A stretch of 64,000 nucleotides of DNA from Rhypophila decipiens (Eukaryota; Ascomycota; Sordariomycetes; Sordariales; Naviculisporaceae). Below are positions 20,201 through 32,984 of this stretch, in pieces (within the stretch, counting starts at the first letter, position 1; each line of letters opens with the position of its first letter). The stretch spans positions 62,001 through 126,000 of the forward strand of contig MU858050.1 in assembly GCA_033297075.1 (NCBI GenBank), in the 5' to 3' direction. The notes below the pieces were generated by a model. That model was not told the origin of the DNA, made no database searches, and saw nothing but the letters and a program-made list of their open reading frames with translations. The position numbers were made by a program, and so were the translations under genes.

Positions 20201-21468
20201 GAGAATGCATACAAGAGTCTTGGGTAAAGGTTCCTGACCACGATCTTTCGCGTCTCGGGGTCGACCTGGCCGACAGGCTTCCGACCGCCCAGTGCGGGCG
20301 GCTGCGTCTGTACAGGTATGTTGACTTGGCCCCATCTTAGATCCACTCTGTGGGATGTGGTATTGGCATGTTCCGAGAGGAGGTCCTTGGTAGGACGAGA
20401 CGCAGTTGCGCTCCGCAGGACGTTGTCTCTCAGCGGCGCTGAACTCTCACGCCGGCTGGCTTCTGAGAGAATGCGTCGCGCAACGGGGTTGTCGGTCCCC
20501 GAAAAGCCCTCGCAATCGACAAACATGAGAGGCGACTCTTTGTACAGAGTTCCGGGATCAGAAAAGAGATGGACATCGCTGCTCGTAGAATCGAATTCGT
20601 CCGTCGCAGTCCCAGGCACGGGGGCGCGATATCTCTTGTGGGCTTGTGGCTCCAACATGCGGATGATGGCTCGGATCAAGGTGCTTTTCCCGGAGCCCGT
20701 ATCACCGACAAACGAGACCAAGCTTGGATACTGCCGAGCAGGTTTCTCGTTGCTCTCTCCCGACATCAACAGTTGGAGGCGTGGGTAGATGTGCAGTTGA
20801 GGCAGTGGTCCTTCCTGGTCATGGGGGACGCCAAACCAAGTGGACCAGAGATCGTCGATGTGCAGTGATTCTTTGTCCTGGTCCAACAATCTCGAGTCCA
20901 AAAGCCATGTTGTATAAATGAAATCCTCAAAGTCGACTTCCTGGCAGGGCTCGCCGAAGATACTGTTGGCTCCAAGAGCGGTATTGGGATTGTGATCGGG
21001 GGATCTTGCGAGACACTGTCGGTGGGCAGGTATGTGAGAGGCACCACAACCACCACAGAACACATAGCCACCGAGGCCGGTATGCCGCTGGTTGCACACG
21101 CGGCAGTAGATTTTCACCTTGGCCTTGTGAGCTTGTTCCAGAATACTAGCGAATGGGCGACGTATCAGCATCAGAAGCAGTAGTTACAAACGTACAAATA
21201 AGAACAGGCTCAGACATGGCGCGACGACTCACAAGTCAGATCGAGGTCTTGGCCAGGAGTCCATGAAATCCTGGGAAGCAACAAATTCGTTGGTTTCGGG
21301 GTTTGGTGAGGGCATAACAACTTGAATCGGCTCCGTGGCAAACCCATCTTCACTCTCGGCCGGATCAACAATCACCATCTCTCTGAACTCGACCTCCACT
21401 TCATCCTCGTAGGTGGACGAGGAAGCCCTTTCGGCGTCTGGGCCCTGCCCGACCTGCACCTGTAGCAT
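17207..21468 (-). CDS. P-loop / RING-like / patatin phospholipase protein, 1317 aa
   Basis: Six exons: 21468-21233, 21145-19473, 19420-18393, 18337-18289, 18233-18179 and 18119-17207. All introns are 52-87 bp, GT..AG and in phase. Order of parts: an acidic N terminus; a Cys-rich patch near 93-113 (CRVC and CGGC pairs); a P-loop GDTGSGKST near 226-234 followed by a GTPase-sized region; a small Cys/His patch near 667-690; a RING-like cluster near 766-795 (CLAC, C, H, CNDC); then a complete patatin domain with oxyanion motif DGGGIRG near 838-844, nucleophile motif GTSTG with Ser near 875, and catalytic Asp in DGA near 1039. Patatins hydrolyse acyl esters of phospholipids or glycolipids. A sensor/NTPase joined to a lipase resembles fungal NLR-like proteins, though no NB-ARC, NACHT or repeat sensor is seen. 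An upstream in-frame ATG at 21549 would add 27 residues. Confidence 0.9.
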
Positions 21469-23225
21469 GGTTATCGCGACGAGGGCGAGAAGCCCCTTGG
21501 TACGAGCCCAGAGGTGTCGCACACGACACAAAGACAGAAGGAAGTACAATCAAGTGTGGAACCATCCAACACAAAGGTAGAATACGTTATGACGTCGAGT
21601 TCGCGTTATGAGAGTCGGTTGTCAGGCAAAAGGAATTGGGAGAATTGGACTCTTTCTTTCCATTTTCAGCAGTCTGCTACCCCTCTTCACACTTGGGAAG
21701 AGGGTGCAGGCGCAGGCGAAGCGCGAACCCGGGGGAGGGGCGTCAGAGGCCGAGCCCATTTCAGGGTAGACGAGGCTCTGGGGGTCTCTGAGCACCCAAG
21801 AGTCTAGATCACGAATGTTCGATTTGCTGGGGTGAGGATTTGGGGCGCGGCGGGAGAGGGAGCAGTGCAGGAAAGTAGCTGCAAAGATTCAGCTTGTCGT
21901 CCCAGTGGCGCCCAATCATGCGTGGTCGAGACACACACCACCCTGAGGTCCTTGACATCTCGGGAAGACGTCAACTCCACGGCGCTTGTTGATCGGCAAG
22001 CAACATTTGTCCTGCGATCGGTTAAGGTGCCAAGGATGGCATTGTTCGACAGGCACCACACCCCTGGAACTAGCCTAGCAGGGCTGAGCAGTGGAAAGAA
22101 ACATCGTCGAATTTACGAGGCAGGATGTCAGGCTGTTTCTGTTTCCGTTTCGTGAGAGATGGTGGATGATCGCTTGTTGATCATGACTGCCCCCAGCTTC
22201 AGGTTCAGGGCTAATGCCAAGCGGTTGGCAATCCCGGGAACCCTTGTCTACCGTAACTGCCCGCTGAAGTGGAGAGTTCCCAGTGGAAGGTTCACCCCCA
22301 CTTCAGCGTGCGCTTTCCCACAGCCGCACTTGGCGTGGACAACGAACGACATGGGAAGGTGCAGGTTGACGAACGGTCTGGCCCCAAACCGATCAAACTC
22401 GCCGAGGGATCCATCTCTTTCCAAGATTTACCGACCATTGGGAAATTCAATTGGATTACTGTAGTGATTTTATTGTTCAGAAACCGGGACGCTTAAGAGC
22501 AATTTGTAATACGAATCGAGTTTCATTCTCGGTGGGCGGCATTGTTCCTCCAGGCATCACAGGCACTAATAAACTTGGACCTGACCGACTTTCCCTATTG
22601 AGCCATTGCGTGAGCAACAAAGTACATTAACGTAAAAAAGCGTCGAGATGAGGCAGCCTTCCAACGGAAAGACCATTGGACAAAACACTTTATACGTCAT
22701 AACGGCACAGACGACGTTGACTTTCCAGGTTAGCATTGAAAATGAATCCTTCAACGGAATTTACATGTGAAGTTTCACATTTGTCTGACCGTTAACCCTA
22801 ACCCTGGTTAAGTACACGACGTGCCCCTGAGACTTCCACTTACATAAGATTCTAAACAGCTCATATGTTCATGTTGTAAAGTGCAAGCCTCTTCGTGTAT
22901 CGAAGTCTCAAATATACTCTATAATAACAAAGCTGGATATTTACAAGGTGAAGAACAAGAACAAGCTAATCGAAGATAGAGGAGAAATGTGATGAGGAAG
23001 AAGACCAAACTGTAGTATTACATAAGCCATATATAATTTCGACCAAGTATAACGAAAGAGAAGCAGAAAGAGAATAACAGGGACAGGAAGAAGGAGGAAG
23101 GAAAGAAGAGGGTATAGAAGAAGGGAAAAGAAGGGGAACCCCATCAAAAAAGGAAGGAAGAAAGGAATAAGAGACAAGGAAGAGGAAAGAAAGAAAACAG
23201 ATGATGAAGCAGAAGGAAAAGAAAT
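21469..23225. other. intergenic region, no gene seen
   Basis: About 1.75 kb. Short forward frames at 21832-22464 lack coding character. A two-unit telomere-like CCCTAACCCT lies near 22795. From about 22930 to 23220 the + strand is strongly purine-rich; this is the presumed 3' region of the reverse-strand gene 23226-23459. Confidence 0.45.
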
Positions 23226-23459
23226 TCAATGCTTCCCAGACTTGGACTTGGATCCGCTCTTGCTTTTTGATGAAGAACCGTCTTTTGATTTTGACTCCTT
23301 CTTTCCTTTGGACTTGTGTTGTCCCGATCCGCCACTGACACGCGGGTTCACAGGGGTCCATGGTTCTTCGTCTTTGCCTTGGACAAGCCACCTTTCCATT
23401 GACGAGTAGGAATCATCTTCGTAGTAGTAGTACTCGTTTGAGCCTTGGTTTGCGGACAT
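23226..23459 (-). CDS. small Ser/Lys/Gly-rich protein, 77 aa
   Basis: A single frame of 77 codons. The N-terminal half is acidic and Tyr-rich (NEYYYYEDDSYSSMERW). The middle, WTPVNPRVSGGSGQ, is followed by a tail of SKSK/GSKSKSG repeats. It has no signal peptide or membrane segment. Similar short proteins, an acidic aromatic head with a basic low-complexity tail, are common in Sordariomycetes but uncharacterised. The tail is probably disordered. The strongly biased but regular composition supports a real gene. Confidence 0.6.
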   Translation of the reverse strand: MSANQGSNEYYYYEDDSYSSMERWLVQGKDEEPWTPVNPRVSGGSGQHKSKGKKESKSKDGSSSKSKSGSKSKSGKH

Positions 23460-26400
23460 TGTGTTTATAGATGGACGGGTATGCCTGTGCTATTGCTCTT
23501 CAGAGTGGCGGAAAAGTGAGAAAATGGTCTCGAATCTAAGTGGCCATGTGAAGTTAGTACCGTTATGGAGCATAGCTAATCTTGGTAGGCATAAGATAGC
23601 ACGTCCGGGAAGGTAAGTGGCTCACAATAGTGTGTATGGTATTTGAATCGGTCCTCGCCCAGAAGGAGGTGTGAACAGCCCTCTCTGAAAGAGTCTGGGG
23701 CGTGGTGTGTATATGAATCCAGATAGATGACCTAGGACAGTGAACGTATGGAGTAGTCGGGTATCAAGGGAGCGTCTTGCGGCCGGGAGAGATAGATTTC
23801 GGTGGCTTATGGTGGTAGCTGAGCGTATGGTGTTAACAATTGGGAGGCGGCCTGATATATATGGCAAGCTGGTCGAGAAGGTAGGAGAAAAAGAATTCGA
23901 ATATGATATGATAATGGACTGAGTCTAGATTGACTTGTTGAAGCAAATATCAAACCAACGGAAGCATGGACTCGGCAGGTTTAAGTAAGTTTTTGACAAG
24001 CTACCAAACTCGCGACGGACCTGAGCATCTCCAAGACTTCTATATGAGATATCAGCTCTTGGGACCCCAAAGGGCAGCAATAAAGAATCGGTAACCAAAC
24101 GATATCAAAACCTGAGAGTAAACACGGTGACGACTCGGTCTATTCTTGCACGTACCCTACCTTACTTACCTGCAACCCGCGTTGGTCTACCTACTACATA
24201 GCTACAACCTGTAACAGCTTAGATCCCTGTCCCTTTTTTTTTGTCTGCCGCGTGGGGGAGAAGAAGAACCTCGGTGCCAGTGCCTGAGGCTGAGGTTGAC
24301 TTGCATATACAGATCATGGCAATCGGGGTGTCATTCTGCAGATGATAGTCCACAAGAGTCAAGAGGCTCTCGAGGACTGCATTATCCGTCGGGTGTGTAC
24401 GTCTGCGTCTGCGTTGACGAGAACTGGCACTACCTTGATCAAGTACCAGGTACGTCTCAGGAGGGTCGAAGCCACGAGGCGAGCAAATGATCGATCTCGC
24501 ACTTGGTGTGGATTGTCGAATCACAATTGTAGGATCGAGTCTAGTATTGAAGGTGCGGTGGGACGAAATAGACGATACGATGCATCCCCGGACTGGCTTG
24601 GCAAACAAGACGCAAGCCAGGGATACCTTGACGCATAACAGAAACCCAGTCGATGAATAGTGTTTGGTGGTAGCAAAACAAGTACTCGTGATCGAGGTCC
24701 TCAAAAAAAGCCCCCATAAGCCGCGAAGAAGGAACAAGCCGAGGCACGAAGGTCGTTGTGTGTGTGACCTGAAGGGACAAGGTTGTTGTTTCAGGTTACG
24801 CTTCCATAAATTGCACCACTCATAAGCTGCAACTCTAACCGGGCTGTACATTGTTTCGAACGAAAAGGGAAACTGAAGAGTAACATTTTCAGGCCCGTTC
24901 TTGGTTGTCTGTCTAGCTGTCAAGAAGAAACATGCCCTTTTCAGCCCTACTGTCATGTCAGGGGTAAACGGTACTTTTTTGGGTATCTCTGTAGGGCTGT
25001 GTAGATTACCCGCGTCACGGACAAAACGACCCTCCAGACGCAGCTTCTTTTTTGCATCTTGGTATTCAGAGTGCAGTCACAGTATGGTGATGGTGGGAAG
25101 GTGCTATGGGTGTAATACCTTCCGAGCTTTACTACTACAGGTCACATACAGGGCTAAACTCGCAGCTGCAGTGTTGAGGGACAGCAGCATGCTGAACCTT
25201 TCCGGCCCCCAATCCGCCGCCACTTTCCCCCGAAGAGGCGAAAAACTCCAGTCCCGGACCGGATCCCGGCTTTCGACTTTCTCTCAACTCCCGAACATTA
25301 CTGGGCCTCAAGTTCACCACCGCCTTTTCCGTCTCCATTCCTCCACACACACACCCTCATGCCGTAGCACGCGACAAAGCAACGTTTCGTTTCTCTTTTT
25401 CCACAGCAGCTTGTTTGTGTGGGTGGGTATGATCGAGCCGTTGAGCATTCTTTACCGGCGGCGAGGTCAGAATGATCGTGGACTCTCGACTTGTGACTAG
25501 TCGCCCTTTGCCTCACTTTTACCTGCCTGCGCCTGAGCCATAGCCAGGTCGAGCGTAGTACAGACAATCATCAACCTGCCTGCCATACACTTGCCTTTCA
25601 GCCTCTCTCAAGATCCAAGATATGCACTTGGAGACTTTCTCGCCATCAGAGCGTGCATATGCCTCTGCCTGGATGGATATCCTGCATGCCGCAGCGTAGC
25701 GTACCGTCTCGATGGGAATTAGACGCCCAACCCAACCCCGTTCTCGCAAAAAAAAAGATGGAAAGGCTGAGTACTCAACAAAAATACACTCCTAATGCAG
25801 GTACCTAGACCCCTTACAGGAAGACATACATACACCAACCACGGACATCAACCACCAGACCACACCAATTCCCAAACAGGTGACTTGTCCGCAGCGAAGA
25901 CATGAAGTCAACACAGACAAATTTAGCAAAAGATAACTTCCACATCACCTCGAATTCAAGATAACAACCAGGCAGGCAGTTATACCGGATACGCGGCAAT
26001 CGGGCTGGTCCGGGCAGCATGCTCAAGGTCGCTACCCGGGTCCCGCACACAAGCGCAGTCGCCTTCACCAAAGACCAACCATTTCGGGTCCTCGATAACG
26101 TAATAGGCTTCTGGTTCTTGTTCTAGTTGGGCGCAACCGAATGGAATGCAACACTCCGTCTCTAAATTGCTTACCTACCTGGGATATACCAGGCTAGGTA
26201 GGTACAGCTCGGGAGTGTACTTTATATCTGGCTGCCTCACCTCGGTAGCTTATCCGAGTACCCAGGTACCTACCCAAGGCGATACTTACGTACCACCGTA
26301 AAGTGGACGCCTACCTGATATCAAGCTGGTGGTTTTCTCCTTGTCCAACGGCCGGCCCAATATACTCGAGAGTCGATATGGATGATACCCAAGAGAAAGA

Positions 26401-27280
26401 AGATGGCAACCGCCGGGGAAAGAACAAAAAGGTATATGTATCCGTACTCACGTTGAACGACCTGCGGAACCCCTTCTGTATCTTCAAGTGGTTAGATGCC
26501 TGCCTACGAGATTTCTTGGGTATGTCGCACGTGTCATGATCAGTCATAGCAGTGTTGTCTTGCCTTATCCGTAAGATCCTACTGTCACGGCTGTTTCCTG
26601 ACCAGTGCCGGGCCGGTGCATGTAGACATGAAGAAAGGGCATCTAGCAGAAGCATGAATTGCAAATGGAGTCGTTGTCTTCCATATCGATTTGTGTGAGG
26701 TGATGAATTAGATGTATATCTACCCAAGTAGCCAAGGTAGATATGTGGTAGGTAGATAAGGACAGTCAGTCAATGACTCCGCGCCTGCCCATTGTAACAG
26801 GGTGGCCGGATAGATATTAAACAGCTAAGATGGTAGGTAGTAAGGACTGAGTGCCCAGAGGGAAAGGACCAGTGGCCAGCTGTAGAACCACATCAGGAAA
26901 CCATCAACCCGAGGAAACGGAAAAATGAAACAAAAGCCATGTGGATATAAGCTCGCTCGCCCGCCCGCCTGCCTGCCTGCCCAAATAACCAACCGCGCCG
27001 GATCCAAAATAAGAAAAAGGAAATACCAATTATGCCGGTCTAACTCCCATAAACCAAATGGCTACCAAAGTCAAAGTGCATCCCATGTTGCTGTTTTGTT
27101 TTTCCAGTATATACCGACCCGTGCCCTGCCGTGCCCACGTAAATACCATGTCCGATACCGAGACCAGTGAACGACCATGCAGTCATTAACCACCAGACCA
27201 ATTAAATAATGAAAATATTACACAAAGAAAATAGGGGTATATATGGAAAAGAGAGCATCGCAGAGTTAACGACAGCCAAA
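23460..27280. other. long region without supported gene
   Basis: About 3.8 kb. The longest reverse frame (24956-24219, 245 codons) and the forward frame 24901-25500 have patchy Cys/Ser/Arg-rich compositions and no recognisable motif, so I do not call them. Clusters of TACCTACC/GGTAGGTA words occur at 26165-26300 and 26715-26760; they are frequent in fungal promoters. The last part is the 3' side of the C2H2 gene. Confidence 0.4.
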
Positions 27281-29057
27281 TCAAGAATGATGAGATATTC
27301 CTCCCATCGCCGTTGTACCAGCACCAGCACCAGTGTCCCACCCCTCTCCAGGAGAGAAAGGTGAGGACTCGTCCACCACGGTGGTGGTTATGCTGCTCCA
27401 GTCCTCAAATAGGCCATGTTGCATTAAGCCCGGGATGACCAAATGTTGTGGATGTTGCTGCTGCTGCTGCTGCTGCTGATGTTGTTGCTGTTGCTGCTGA
27501 TTTTGTTGGTGTTGCTGGTAATCGAAGAATGGATTGTTGCATGTTTCGGGCGCCTCGATAATCGTTTGCGGATATCCATTTCCAGAGTGTCCCATCAGTG
27601 CCGACGTTGTATGTGTGTGCTGGTACAGCATACCATTTCCGGCATTGTGGGATAAGGGGGATGTCAGGCCACTCATTGACGACGCCATGCTTCGCTGCTT
27701 CTTTACAATGCGGTGTTGATGCTTTTGCTGCTGCTGGTGAAGGTCCGTCTCATATGGCTGTGTCATCATAGCGCCCTCACTGCTAAACGGATTTTGTTTG
27801 TGGAGTGGCTGTTGCGGGGCCGACATGTGCTTGGATGCTGCTGCTGCTGCTGCTACTGATGACATTGACGACATGCTGGGCTTTGCCTTTGGCTTGGGCG
27901 GTTCAGACATGGGCCTGCTCATGCTGGGAGGCGGCGGAGGTGGCTGTGGTGCTGATGGGAGTTCATTCCGATACCGGATAACAGCTTGGTCGTGTGCCAA
28001 TCGTGCGAGGAATCGAGCATCGTCCCGGCTGTCGTCGAAGAATTCAAGCAGATCCTGAAGCTTTCCCGGACTTTCGCCCTCCAAAAACCCCGGAGCATGG
28101 CCGGTTGCGCGCGGATCCCACTCGAACATGGGCTGCTGTGCCCGCGGGAGATGATCATATAAAGTGGCGTGGAGCTCCTTCCAGGCATGGCTGATGGATG
28201 GCTGGTGAAGCAATCCGTATATGACGTGCGAGTGGTTCCAGTGCCCCTTGTTGCAGCCATCCTCGTAGTGCCGAGCGACGTGGTCAAAGTAGCGGTCCCT
28301 GCTGGTGAGAAATGCGGCACAAAAGCCACAGGCCCAAGCTGTCTTGCGCTGCGTATACTTGACGACACTATCGGCATGGGGGCAAGTGGTGCAGCCGTGG
28401 GCGTTCTTGTGGTGCTGGTTGAATGTATTGGCGCCCCAGAACACACGTCCGCATCCGCTCGGGCATGGGTATCGTTTGTACCTCTCGTGAAACTCGTCCT
28501 CGTGCCTCTTCCAGTCGAACTTGCGCTGGAACGCGACGTCGCAAAAGGTGCACCAGAATGCCCCCTGAGCTTTGGCCTTTCCCCGATTGCTCGCCTTCGC
28601 TGTCGGTGCCGGAGCCGAGACCGGCGCGGATGCCACTGTTGGCTGTTGTGACATTAGACCCATATCATGTGGCCCCTGTGACGATACCGAGCTCAGAGAT
28701 GTGGCGGTAGAGAGGACGCTCGCCCTCCCCGATGACCTCGAGCTAGTCGTCGACACAGAAAGTCGCGCGTTATAGTTCCCATGGCCTAGCTTAGGAGGGG
28801 TCACCAATTGGCTCTGCTGGAGCGTCCCCCCCTGCTCCATGCCCGTCATGGCAGTATCCCCTAGAACTCGATCAGCGGCATGACTCGGGGGAGAGGAATG
28901 GCTCGAGCCTGGAAGCTATCTCACCCTCAGTTGGTCCATAGCTCTCGAGCAATGCGCGAAGCAGAGCTTCGGCAGGAAGGCCGCAGTCCGTGAGAGCCTG
29001 TATATGAAGTCGCGCCGCGGCCAAGCTATCGGCCGGCGGGTTGCGGAAGGGGTCCAT
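27281..29057 (-). CDS. C2H2 zinc-finger transcription factor, poly-Gln, 570 aa
   Basis: Two exons, 29057-28925 and 28860-27281, are joined over a 64-bp intron (donor GTGAGA, branch GCTGAT, acceptor TTCTAG, phase 1). Residues 1-44 form a short helical module (LHIQALTDCGLPAEALL). A Ser/Thr-rich linker leads to fingers at about 148-169 (C-x2-C-x12-H-x4-H), 177-199 (C-x3-C-x12-H-x4-H) and 222-242 (C-x2-C-x12-H-x3-H), with an extra CTTC pair at about 201-204. A conserved-looking helical region follows to about residue 330, then Pro-, Ala- and Gln/His-rich stretches, including a near-continuous Gln tract around residue 475. The likely role is a nuclear DNA-binding regulator; targets are unknown. 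Upstream lies about 3.9 kb of non-coding DNA, which may hold its control region. Confidence 0.88.
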
Positions 29058-32000
29058 CAAGCCAGCGGCCCGAAGGTTAAGACGTCAAGTTGTTGTCAAT
29101 CGCGTTGCAATTGGAAGCTCGGTTTTGTTCCAAGGTGTGATGAGCTAGCGGGAAAGGGGCGTGTCCAAGAAAGGAAACAAGACTACCGGTACGTAGAACC
29201 ACTCCGGGGAAAATAGTAATTGTCTTTGAACAGCGGGCCGCAGAGTGAGCCGGCCAAAATTAGACTAATGTTGTCTGTCTCTGATATGGAGGACAAGTGA
29301 AGAAAGAATTGAATACGTGCAAGAAAGAACTTGAAGGCAAGATGAGAAAGAGATTGGAGGTTGAGGTGTGTTCAGGTCAGTCGAGACATGCAAAGCAAGC
29401 GCTTGGCCAGGCCGACCCTCAGCTCCCCGGGTCCCGGTAAATAAGTGGGTTGGAAGTTGAGGATATAATACGAGCGAGGCACGGAGAGTGCGGGTTCGCT
29501 GGGCGCGCCACAAATCAAACCAACAACAGGGGTGGCTGGTCCTTTTTTGGCGTGTCAATTCCAAAAAGAAGCCAAGACCCGAGAGATTGGAAACGAGAGT
29601 ACGGAGTAGAATGGGCGAGAGGATAAAGAGAAAGACTGGAGCCTGGAGGGGTGGTGAAAATGAGAAAAAGAGAAGGAAAAAGAAGAAACAAACGAGAAAA
29701 GAGGATGCCGCGGGCGCGCGTGCAGAAACATCAGTGCGTCACGTCACCCATGTCAAGTTCATCTGCAGAGAACCACCTCTCCACGAACTCCACCTATCGT
29801 GTGTGCTTGTTTTGGCTGTCTCTTGTTCATCCATCAATCAGCATCTGAGATTGACGAGATGAGGGCGAAAGCCCAACCAGACTGACATGCATCAACTGTC
29901 GACCGGGGGCGGGAGAGAGAAGACACTGACTGCACAGCAGTGACAGCACACGAAAACACCGCCGCCAGCCTGCCAGGGTGAGGACGAACATGAGGTCGCT
30001 GCAAATGAGCAGTTAAGCACTGACAAGAACCATCAAGCATCACCAAGCAAAAGGAACGAACAGGGGACGGAATGGGCAGGCGGGAGATCGTAGACCAGGA
30101 GCAGGGGTCAGATCAGAGCACATCATCACCCAGCAATAAGTACGGGGTACAACGACCAGCAAAAACACAGCAGCAAGAGGGAAAAAAAGACGAAACAAAC
30201 CCGGCCGCCGTGCCCAAAAAGAGAGAGAGAAGAGAATTCCGAGATACAGCCTCTCATTCGTGAATTGAGACTGATGAGCTTTCGGTTTGAGGGGGCAAAA
30301 AGGGTGACAACATGAAAAGAGTGTGCTTCCCTTTTTGCATCACCTGAAACGGGACACCCCCTGTTCCCCCTCCACTGCCTTCCAGTTGAGAAATCTGCAG
30401 ATCCACACCAAGGCAGCTGTGGGTACCAGCGTTTCGAAACAGCCAGCCCGCATGGTGGCGCCCAATTAGAAGCCAGAAGCAGCCCCCCCGGAAACATGAG
30501 AGTGAGAAAGGGCAAGGCAGGTGGGGGGGAGGGGAGGGCGAAACATTTCCAAACAATCGACCAACAGCGGGCTCTGCCTTCCTCTTCATCGGCCTCCAAG
30601 AGTCCAATGTTCAAACTGCCCGAGATCTAACCCGTAGCCTACGATGAGAGAATCGGCATTGAACCCCATCATGTTTGATGCAAAGTGGAAGCCTTGTTTG
30701 GACCCGGGACTGGGACTAGAAGACCCCCAAATTCTTTTGAGCCTTTCTTGTTGTGGTTCAGCACGGATACGTACCACCAACAAGCCTTCTCCCGTCCGGA
30801 CCGGATGGACGACCGGATGATGACATAGCGGACGAACCTCACCGTGGGGCCGTGGCTGGCTGGCACGCTCACTCCCCACTCGTCCCGTCACATGGATGTG
30901 GCCTGCTTCTGATCTGGCCCGGTGTGGTGGTCTGGCCAGGCCAGGCAGGCCTTTCTTGATCTTCCGGTTCTGTCTGCGATGCCAACACATCAACCTCATC
31001 AATCTGAAGTTCAGAGTGAACATCAACAGCGGGGTGGAGATGAACATACCTACAGGGTCCAGGCATGTTTCGACGGCAGAAGAAGAGCTGGTTCGTTCGT
31101 TCCACCATCGTCGTCTTGCTCGCTGCCCTCGTCCGGTTGTTGAACTCATGTGCTTCTCGCCTCTGACCTGCTGCTCGTTGCCGTTTCCCGCCTCAGCCAC
31201 CCGCTTCACAATAAGCCCAACAAGATTAGGGTCGGTGATTATTACCGGCCATTTTACTTTGTAGAATGCGGGGACGGTTCGTGTCGTGAACGATGACGGA
31301 GAAAACGAGGCTCTTTATTTTACTTCTCCCTATCATGTCCCCATCCGAACTATATGCACAGCGGAGATGGACCTTCTCTCCAACAAGATCTCTTGACAAT
31401 GCGAAAGTGCCTTGCCTAAGTCCATGTGCTTTGGCTTTTTGAGAGTTCATACATTCTTTTCTTTCTTCCGCTTGAGAAGTAAACATGTCGTTCTATGTAT
31501 GATAGGGTCCGTGTCATTTGTTTCAACACTCGCAAACTCTCGTATCTAGAACAACCCCTGCTTCGATCTTTCATGCTCCCATCTTTCATGCTTGCTACCC
31601 GTGATGCAATCATAGATGCGGTACTCGGTGTCACAAGTTCCAGTGTGTTATACAGCCAAGAAAGAGGGAAACCTTTCTCACCCTTCACCCACCCGTCCCG
31701 TCTTCAGCCTCCCCTCTCTTCAAGTTGATGGTAAACCCGTATTCTGGTTCTGTCCCGTCCCGGTTTATATGGGGTAAACAAGCTCCAAATAGGTCGGTAT
31801 ATCACGACAACATATTCATGTGCTTTCCAGGACTACCCAGCTTATATCTTTACAGACTTCAAAGCGTACGGAACCCGACTGGTAATCTATTGCTTATACT
31901 GGCTCTCTCTATACTCAGCACAATGATGTTACACGCAGGCAAAGTGCAGTAACATAGCATGCTCTGTATGTGTACTGTTTATCTGATCAATCTCATGTAA

Positions 32001-32984
32001 AATGATCCGTCCATGGAGCAGATCAGTGATCTGACCCAAGGTTCAGCCGTATAATCCAGACATTCGGAACAAGTTTGCATGTTTTGCTTTACTCGCTTGG
32101 GCCCTTTCACCTCGCTTCCAACCAACAGCAGCGATATCATGGAATGAGACTCGAGGACGGAGGATAGTCTTCCATTCATAACAGCAGGTAGTCAGCTAGT
32201 TTACTTGTAGTGACTCGTGGATGACACTGGATTCTCCCTACATGATACTATTGAGTGCTTCATATCTGCATACTACTCTTACAACGCATTTTATGTCCGT
32301 GGTCGTGGGTTTTGCTGATTACCCCGGAATCAATAAAACTTTTCCACGGTTGGCGTGTCAGTATCCGGAGGCATAACAAGTCAAGTTCATAAAGTTCATC
32401 AGCAGAGAAAGTGGCCAAGGTATCAACTCCATTCATGTACAAAGTTAAAGTCTTTGATTCCATATTCGCCTCAAAGCCTGTGATTCCGCGCCAGCGATAC
32501 TAGACCGGGTATCGGGTTAAAACCAATTAACAAAAGAACACACAAGACATGCCGGACCCATTGACCTATATGATATATGATCAGATTCGATGTCCCCGTC
32601 CGTTGCGTTGCCTTTCAAAGTCCAACAAATAAGATACAAATTTTACATGTACGTGACAGCAATATTTTGCCCTAACTGTCGCACTGTCGCTCTGCTTGCT
32701 GCACCTGATGTGCGCCCAAGATATGCTGAGAAGTCAATGCTCCCGTGTGGCATAAATCTATTATAAATGTTTCGTATTTCTTCTCCCACAATAGAGAAAA
32801 GGTGGAATGGGAACTGGTGAAGAAATTGACCTAAAAGTTTCGACGAAAGCCGGGTTTCTGTTGGGAATTTCCCCCAAGAATATCAGCAAATTACTGGACT
32901 TTTTCAATGATCAAGAAAAAAAGACCTGGCCAGGAAGCTCTGTGTCGACCCGACCAGGTTGGATTGTTTCGCGCGCAAGTAGTG
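29058..32984. other. long region without supported gene (upstream of C2H2 gene)
   Basis: About 3.9 kb. The first part is the presumed long 5' leader/promoter of the C2H2 gene, with AG-rich segments (29270-29700). A G-run cluster that could form a quadruplex lies at 30523-30538. Reverse frames at 30126-31209 are Arg/Ser/Pro-rich and inconsistent in composition; I do not call them. From 31400 onwards the sequence is AT-richer and devoid of long frames. Confidence 0.4.

Noticed and set aside
24219..24956. Reverse frame of 245 codons
   Set aside because: Composition is irregular (Cys/Ser/Arg-rich), with no motif, no splice logic and no promoter-like context; most likely a chance frame.
24901..25500. 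Forward frame of 199 codons
   Set aside because: Patchy composition without domains; overlapping reverse frames are equally long.
27443..27655. Forward frame starting with poly-leucine
   Set aside because: It is the antisense of the glutamine tract of the C2H2 gene.
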